Shown: one piece after another, positions 58,475-64,000 of the stretch | Position numbering within the stretch: position 1 is the first letter of the stretch | Layout of the letters: the number at the start of each line of letters is the position of its first letter | Assembly (NCBI GenBank): GCA_930367205.1 | Contig: OV884011.1 | Location: 47,257,754 to 47,321,753, forward strand | From: Acanthosoma haemorrhoidale | Lineage: Eukaryota > Arthropoda > Insecta > Hemiptera > Acanthosomatidae | Reading direction: 5' to 3' | DNA length: 64,000 nt | Program-made: the position numbers and the translations under genes | The notes under the pieces: generated by a model | Databases searched by the model: none | Told to the model about the DNA's origin: nothing | The model's input: the letters and a program-made list of their open reading frames with translations, nothing else

Positions 58475-58482
58475 AGTGTACT
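58475..58482. repeat. Left target-site duplication candidate of the hAT element
   Basis: AGTGTACT directly before the hAT terminus. It compares with ATAGTACT at 59091-59098 beyond the other end (six of eight positions match). Eight-base duplications are the rule for hAT elements. Confidence 0.5.
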
Positions 58483-59090
58483 CAGTGGTGTAACTAGAGC
58501 TTTTGCAGCCTGGAGTGGTCGCCAATTTGACACCCATTCTAAGTCAATCAAACTCAAGCGTGGTTATAAGCAATTACTGAACATAAATAAATGAATTTAT
58601 TTCGTTAAAACAGATCGAATGATAAAATGTAAACATGTTGATATTTTTATTTTTCTTGCTTTTTTTATTAGATAAGTCTTTAATGACATTGCTAAAATTT
58701 ATATCATTGGTTAGTTGTTTTACTATGGAGAGTGTCGCTATAATTCGCAATCTTAAAACACTCGTGCCTTAACGAAGATAATTTTTAATTAGTTTAAATT
58801 TGGAAAACTTCCATTCACATCTAGTGACACTGCTGTATTTATCGCTAATTCCAAAGTTTTCTTTTTTCAATGTGTAAGCGTAAAACTGCCATGGTCAATG
58901 CCGGCTGCTGGGATCAGGACTTACTTTAGTTAAACTCCATAGTTATTATAATCATGGTTTTTGTTGAACAGAACATTATTATATTATTCATTTTTATTTT
59001 TATATAATAAAACTATAAGGAATGGTGCTCCAAAATGTGTGCCACCCGATGCGGACCATCCCTTTCGCCTCCCCCCTAGGTACGCTTCTT
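58483..59090 (-). mobile_element. Internally deleted hAT transposon
   Basis: A terminus CAGTGGTGTAACTAGAGC begins at 58483, followed by GCAGCCTGGAGTGG. This is the CAGxGGxGxAxCTAG type of hAT inverted repeat, common in a ZMYM/DUF-type hAT group. The other end, CCCCCCTAGGTACGC near 59071-59085, is its degraded inverted counterpart. Between them is a relic of the transposase C-terminus on the minus strand. At 608 bases the element is far shorter than an autonomous hAT (usually above 2.5 kb), so most of the transposase is deleted. Confidence 0.8.
58668..58875 (-). pseudogene. hAT transposase dimerisation-domain relic
   Basis: One continuous minus frame with a single internal stop reads SSVTRCEWKFSKFKLIKNY, then LR, stop, GTSVLRLRIIATLSIVKQ, then NDINFSNVIKDLSNKK. 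This follows the hAT C-terminal dimerisation domain (CERSFSxLKLIKxYLRSTMxxxRLxxLAxLSIE...IxFxxxIxxFAxKK). The stop at the position after YLR and the loss of the rest of the protein show it is dead. Its orientation agrees with the termini: the 3' end of the transposase faces the 58483 terminus. Confidence 0.85.
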
Positions 59091-59689
59091 ATAGTACTTT
59101 ACTCTATAAAGGATCCTGGAAAGCATTTATAAATATAATAATAACATAGTTATAGAGACAAAGAGTAATAATTGAGTCAAGGGTGGTATTCATGATTAGT
59201 TTTATACTATATTTATTTTTTTTTAACGATTTTATGATTACATCAGAGGGTGAGTTAGGTATAATAAACGACCGGGTGGGCCTCGATAACGAAGTTGCAC
59301 CTTTTAACTCCACTCCTTTTCCACCTCTATTCACTTCCTATTTACTGATAGAGATCAGTACATCCCACATTCCTACCGATAACTATACCAAGGTTACTTC
59401 TGTAGCTCAACCCTGAAGAATCTTGGTACTGAAAGTAGAGAAAATATGATAAGAAAAATAAAAAATCTTTTGGTGCTGCGATCCGCGTCGTCATGTTACA
59501 GAAAATGACTTTTATTTCCCTCCCCATTACTATAAAATTATATAAATTATATCTATACTAATATATAAATTACTATACAAGGCGTGGAATACAAAAAATA
59601 TTAGAGACATTTATCATTCCTGCTTCAAAATAGCTGATTTGAATGAATTGTATATGGGTAAAAAAAGAATTTTCAAAGTATTATTCATA

Positions 59690-60015
59690 CAGGAAATATA
59701 TCAGATTATTACAAATTCGGCTTTTGTAAAGACCATTCGACTATAAAACAATATTGCACCGCATTGTACCTAAGAGCAACGTTTTGTATTTATCTACAAC
59801 AATCATTTGACATACTCTGCTACTTCTCAAACCTTGACTTTTAGTCACTCCTACAATTATAGTATTTTTCATATCCAAACCCCATCTGGTAAAACCTTCT
59901 ATTTACTATGGTTCCTCATGGATTTAAACTAACCCCAATTATATATACCATATACACCTCCCACATATTTACAGTGATCTCAAGATTGGACCCAGCACAA
60001 GCTTCACACAACACA
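59690..60015 (+). pseudogene. Jockey-type reverse transcriptase relic
   Basis: Plus-strand translation shows a degraded HSTIKQ/LHRI at about 59735-59765 (the GFRxxHSTxxQLxRI region of RT motif 2-3). After an eroded interval it reads VPHGFKLTPIIYTIYTSHI at about 59910-59970, matching motif 4 (VPQGSVLxPxLYxIYTSDI). The interval between should carry FD...W but is too eroded to see. The YTSxI ending puts it with jockey-clade elements like the 32 kb copy. It ends before the FADD motif. Confidence 0.75.
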
Positions 60016-60469
60016 CAACCATCAATGGTACATTAAATGTAAAACTAATAAATATAATAAAATTTGACTCGGTGTTTGTTTATTATCGCAACATTTTAGC
60101 CCTTAACTACGTGACAGTTATTATTAATATAGACGTCACCCATCCCGTAACCGTCACACACAAGTATCTGATGCATACACAAATAGCATGTCGAAACTTC
60201 GTCCAGTAATATTAATCTCAGTAAGTAATGATAAATAAAAAATATTTTGAATATTGAGGTAAAAAAGGACAAGTGTGCCTCCAACATTGGGAAATAAAGC
60301 TGAACATTAAATCTTAAATAGCTTTTGAAATATACCAAAACATTGCAATTCAAAGGTTTTTGTTGGATATACCTTGAAAACATCCTGTCCCATCGGGATC
60401 AGGACAAATTGCAGTAGTATGTGAAATAGGCAATTGACAAATTGAATACAAGCACAGACACAGGGACTT

Positions 60470-60835
60470 CCCTAATTCCCGGGGGTGGATCAATATTTAC
60501 ACTGAGCTAAATGAAAAGGCTGGTCCGAAGGACACAGAGACGGTGGGTTTGGCGGTGGCAAAAGAAGCGTGGAATTGATTTTAATGGGGGGAGGGTAGAT
60601 ACCAGTAAACAGCAACAGTTGCTCGTCCTCTCGGGACCACTTGAGGAGCCAGGACACATGTTACAGCATTAGAGGCTATAATGGCTAGGGCATCGTCTCA
60701 GGGGAGCGGAGGTCTGTCTGTATGTCGGCGGTAAAGCGATTATCCCTGCCAGGGAGATCATCGGGGTCAGATCCGGGTGCTCACTATAGGGAGGGTCAAT
60801 AGGAACTGTCGGTCAAGACATTGATTAAATTTATC
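60470..60835. promoter_or_regulatory. GC-rich island, candidate regulatory element
   Basis: A GC-rich block without an open frame. It holds GGAATTGATTTTAATGGGG near 60570, GGCTATAATGGCTAGGGC near 60672, AAGCGATTATCCCTG near 60733, TTGATTAAATTTATCTAATC near 60821, and repeated CGGTGGGTTTGGCGGTGG words. Similar in texture to the other islands. Confidence 0.36.
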
Positions 60836-61100
60836 TAATCACTCACTACCAAGAGGTAGATCTTTGGAGATATATTTAAAAATAATAATTAAAATTAGAT
60901 AACTATTGTATCAGGCTTTGACAGTTTTTTAGTACTTTTTCATAACCACAATGTTTCAAAATAAACTGTTATGTTTTCATCCCATGGTCTGTATTTTGTT
61001 CTGGTCTCTGCGAGTCCCCTAATAAAACTTTACTTGGAGGCTCACATAGACAACCGCATTCGTAAAAAATGATTAAGTTTCACTAATTAATTATGTCTCA
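60836..61100. other. AT-rich stretch without recognised features
   Basis: Nothing recognised. Confidence 0.4.
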
Positions 61101-61390
61101 TAATTTAAGGTGGCTGCCATCTAGTGTCGAATTCCAACGTTCTAGGCGTCATTAGCCAGCCACAATCCGACCCCCGCAGCCTTGAACTTACCACCCTCCA
61201 TCTTCCATGCATAGCTTTTGGGCCATGTCATCACTCATCCACGCTACGTGGCCGCCCAGCTTAGCATTCCCAGTCGAACAAATAGACAGATATGTGCACC
61301 TGAGAGCTTTCCTTTGAATATTTGGAGGTCTCTTTGCCTGTTGTCCAGGTTTCCAAGCGTGGCTCAGTAAAATACTAAAACAATCTTGGT

Positions 61391-61798
61391 ATGCCGAGAT
61401 ACACGATTACTCAAAAGTTGTTATCGCATCCCGAAGTAGCTGTAGTTGGCAGATATAATCCTCCTTATCGTTTACACAGTTGTCGTTTGTTGCGTCAAAC
61501 CAAGGTATGTAAACACTGTTACCTGCTCAAATCGATACTGACCAAAAATCAATTTCGTATCTTCCTGCGTTCTTCCTTCGGCTCCATCCTGGTCCTACTT
61601 TCATTGATGACAAGCCTCCAAGCACAGCCTCAAGAACCAGAAATACCTCCGACACTCCATGATGTGAGCGTCATACAATGTCAATGGCATCGGCGGATCG
61701 ATCTATTAAAGATAGTGCCTGACCGCCTAACTAAAAATAGACAACCTTCGCTTTTTGAGAAATCAAGAGTAGCACTTCTCAAAACCCTTGTTAGGTGA
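61391..61798 (+). pseudogene. Possible non-LTR ORF2 N-terminal (endonuclease) relic
   Basis: A 135-codon open frame whose last third reads SVIQCQWHRRIDLLKIVPDR, then LTKNRQPSLFEKSRVALLKT. In the neighbouring frame the same bases give YNVNGIGGSI. Together these resemble the start of jockey-type endonucleases (LQxNxNGIxxKIxxIVxFLxKNxIxVxAIQETK), with frameshifts between the pieces. The upstream part (CKHCYLLKSILTKNQ and PQEPEIPPTL) is unassigned. If correct, it belongs to a different insertion from the RT piece at 59.7 kb, since the order is reversed. A chance match is possible. Confidence 0.35.
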
Positions 61799-61799
61799 C

Positions 61800-62435
61800 G
61801 ATCGACTCCGTCATTAGAGATCAAATAAACGCATTATAAATAATTTATTTGGAAAGCTACCCTGGAAGAACGGAACCTATAATTTGAGGTTTTAAATCAA
61901 AACCAAATATAAAAAATACAAGTCTTAAAATCTACTTAATCTATTATGATAATCGCCACATCACGGACACATAAAGATATTCTAATCCCACATTACCATT
62001 AATGCGCACCCAACCCCATCATGAAGTGATTTTCATCCAACACTCTTCCACAATTATACAACGACATAACATCATTGCAGGAAGACACACTACCCTCTCT
62101 CTGTAGTCATTCGAGAAGGTTATCAAATTAAAGTATGGGTGCTCTGATTCATAATATGTTATGTGATAGGATTTCAATGGATTATAATTATACAAATTCA
62201 TTAAAATTGTTTTCGCAGAGATAACGAAACCCTCAATTATGCAAAATTACTCATTATACCTAATTGTTATGACAGCATTCGTAGGACACAGATAGACATG
62301 CTGGCTCAGCAATCATGCTGCCATATTGCCCAACTTATAAATTACATCGATTCCACCCAAGTTCATGACCAGAGGTGCACCAGAATTAATTTTTAATTTT
62401 GGTCATCCACTCACAAACGTATTGGGGTAAGGGTG
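61800..62435. other. AT-rich stretch without recognised features
   Basis: No genes or repeats recognised. Confidence 0.4.
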
Positions 62436-62439
62436 TGAA

Positions 62440-62875
62440 TTATGATTTTAATCCTCCGTGGGGAGTGAGAAAGGCAATTAATAAAAATTCTTGCCAGCTT
62501 AACCGCTCAGTGCCGGTGCTAATAAAGTGGGTGGGATATGAGTGAAATAATCCGGCGGCCCTCGTAGAGGAATGCAGCCCTAATAATAGGATAAAGGGCA
62601 ATCATAGGGCCCGGGGCTTATGAGAAAATTCCGACGGGCCATTAGTAGAAATAGCAAGCTGGATCAGCTGCCTCCACCCTCCACCAGTTGCTGCTTCTTG
62701 GTTCCAACCCTTCCCTCCGGCTATTGATCAGTTGGCACCACTGGCTGGCAGGTTGCAGACCGGAGGGCGGAGTGCTTCGAAGGTTAAACCCTTCTACCCG
62801 GTCTATCGGCCGAACCTCTCGTGAGCATTCCATAGCCAAGGATGAACTCGATGTGCGATACTAGATAGCTGTGGA
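62440..62875. promoter_or_regulatory. GC-rich island with homeodomain-type cores
   Basis: GC-rich with no accepted frame (the 65-codon minus frame at 62642-62839 has no family resemblance). It contains TTTTAATCCTCC near 62449, GGCAATTAATAAAAATTC near 62473, AAATAATCCGGCGG near 62545, CCCTAATAATAGG near 62578 and GGCCATTAGTAG near 62637. It ends in an inverted ACCGGTCTA-like motif near 62798. The repeated TAATCC cores match the 9 kb and 35.7 kb islands. Confidence 0.4.
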
Positions 62876-62926
62876 GCAACAAAGTAGCTCTATCTACTTC
62901 AGCTCAGATGCTGGCTTCTGTATGGA

Positions 62927-63020
62927 TTTCCTACTCGGAGATCTCTGGACTGTTTTGCAAATATTGTATGATTGAGCAAGTGAATGAACAGCTGTAAATA
63001 TGGTGTGAATGAAATGGCAA
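62927..63020 (+). repeat. T1 repeat copy, middle part only
   Basis: GAGATCTCTGGACTGTTTTG, then ATTGTATGATTGAGCAAGTG, then AACAGCTGTAAATATGGTG. It lacks the TTGCCTAATAAGGC core and tail, so it is either internally diverged or truncated at the 3' side. Confidence 0.65.
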
Positions 63021-63599
63021 AAAAGGTTCTCGGGTAGTTCTTTGCTGGTCTGCACATATGGTGTCAACACTTAATGATAAAAAGGTGCATTACACAACTA
63101 TTTGAAATATACTGATAAGTTTTCGATTTCACGTTTAAATATGAATAACCACCTAAAAAGTCAATTAATTTTTAGAGTTTCGCTTTTGTTCGCGAGAGCT
63201 GTGAGTTTTTTCAAGTTTAACTTTATTGAATTTTAAATAAAAACCAACCACCACATTTTGAGGTGTTGTGGAATACTGGAATACGTTTGACATTTCAGAT
63301 TTAACCAACTTTCAACTAGGTACGGTGAGATTGTGTTTCATCTGCCAGAATGATTTAGTCAATATGAAATTGTAATGATTTTTACCACAAAACTTCAAAA
63401 TATGGTTTTTAGTATGTGTAAATGTGACAAAAGCACCCAATGCACTAATTTTAAAGATTCCTCAGATTCCAGCTACATCCCTTGTATTTAGTGGAAGTTA
63501 ATCCAATGTGTTTTTTTTTAAATAACAATTTGCTTGTACAGGATTAATCGGGTGTAAGAATTCATTCACAGTTATGTACAAGTCACATTCTCAAATGTG

Positions 63600-63765
63600 T
63601 ACTGGACTCCTCAGGAGCCCCCTCCCCACTCCCAAGGCAATTTCCCCTTTAACCTGGTAGAAGGGCTGGAAGCAGAAGAGCCCCCTTGGCCTCCCTCTCC
63701 GACCGTTTCGGTATTTGGCGATGACCTGAGAGTAATAGGGTAACAGAGCCAGTGATTGTACCCCT
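63600..63765. promoter_or_regulatory. Short GC-rich island, candidate regulatory element
   Basis: A GC-rich block near the window end, with CCTCAGGAGCCCCCTCCCC, CCCTTTAACCTGG and CCGACCGTTTCGG words and no open frame. Weak evidence, composition only. Confidence 0.25.
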
Positions 63766-64000
63766 ATTTACAATACAAGGATGAGTGGGTAAGTTTTTGT
63801 GGTATTTGGAAAATATTGAGGATAAAATAAGTCCAAGGACAGTTAATACTTTAAAGTTTGTTTGTTTGTCAGATTTACGGCAATTATCATATTAATGCTT
63901 CATTGTGAACTTATCCTATTTCATTGAAATTTTCCTTGATCCATACTCCTCGTTACATAATTTTTAAATATTTAAGAGAGATTAAAAATTGGAAGAATAA

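Noticed and set aside
1..64000. CRISPR array, operon, prophage or bacterial-type ribosome binding sites
   Set aside because: No spaced direct repeats of CRISPR type and no adjoining co-directional genes. The composition and transposons are those of an animal genome.

Overview
This window looks like non-coding chromosomal DNA from an animal, most likely an arthropod and plausibly an insect. Four things point that way: the AT-rich background, the absence of dense or operon-like coding sequence, the many decayed transposons (mariner, hAT, jockey-type non-LTR retrotransposons), and the abundant microsatellites. The species cannot be fixed from the sequence. No intact protein-coding gene is visible. 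The longest open frames (about 135-170 codons) are AT-rich, low-complexity or overlap in both strands, and most are chance. The window reads as an intergenic region or a very large intron.

Three layers can be supported. (1) Transposon relics: a mariner transposase pseudogene (about 18600-19450) that has lost its central catalytic Asp; an internally deleted hAT element with recognisable termini and a decayed target duplication (58483-59090); and non-LTR reverse transcriptase fragments near 32.0-32.3, 34.0, 42.0-42.75, 46.7-47.1, 57.25-57.6 and 59.7-60.0 kb, with a possible 5' ORF2 piece at 61.4-61.8 kb. A dispersed repeat called T1 here occurs in seven copies, one lying directly downstream of the 57.3 kb RT relic, so T1 is probably that family's 3' end. 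A second repeat with a poly-A tail (T2, about 44.6-44.9 and 54.8 kb), a locally clustered repeat (R, 43.3-45.3 kb) and several repeat pairs were also found. (2) Simple and tandem repeats: a perfect four-copy 37-bp minisatellite at 10999-11146, a (GA)n tract at 21.36-21.42 kb, several (TA)n tracts, and G/C homopolymers of 10-13 bases. (3) About fifteen GC-richer islands of 150-650 bp in AT-rich DNA, without long reading frames but with clusters of homeodomain cores (TAAT, TAATCC), CCAAT boxes, POU octamers, RFX X-boxes and one Exd/Hox-Hth-like composite site. They look like cis-regulatory elements of a developmental gene lying outside the window or surrounding it.

The only candidates for host coding sequence are two small exon-like blocks: a 60-nt block (25054-25113) with good splice signals, and a 90-nt GC-rich block (43020-43109) that is open in several frames on both strands. 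Both have lengths divisible by three. Neither protein is recognised.

No coherent new biological system could be demonstrated. The points most worth following are the regulatory-island landscape, with its recurring CCAAT...ATTGG pairs, and the two possible cassette exons.
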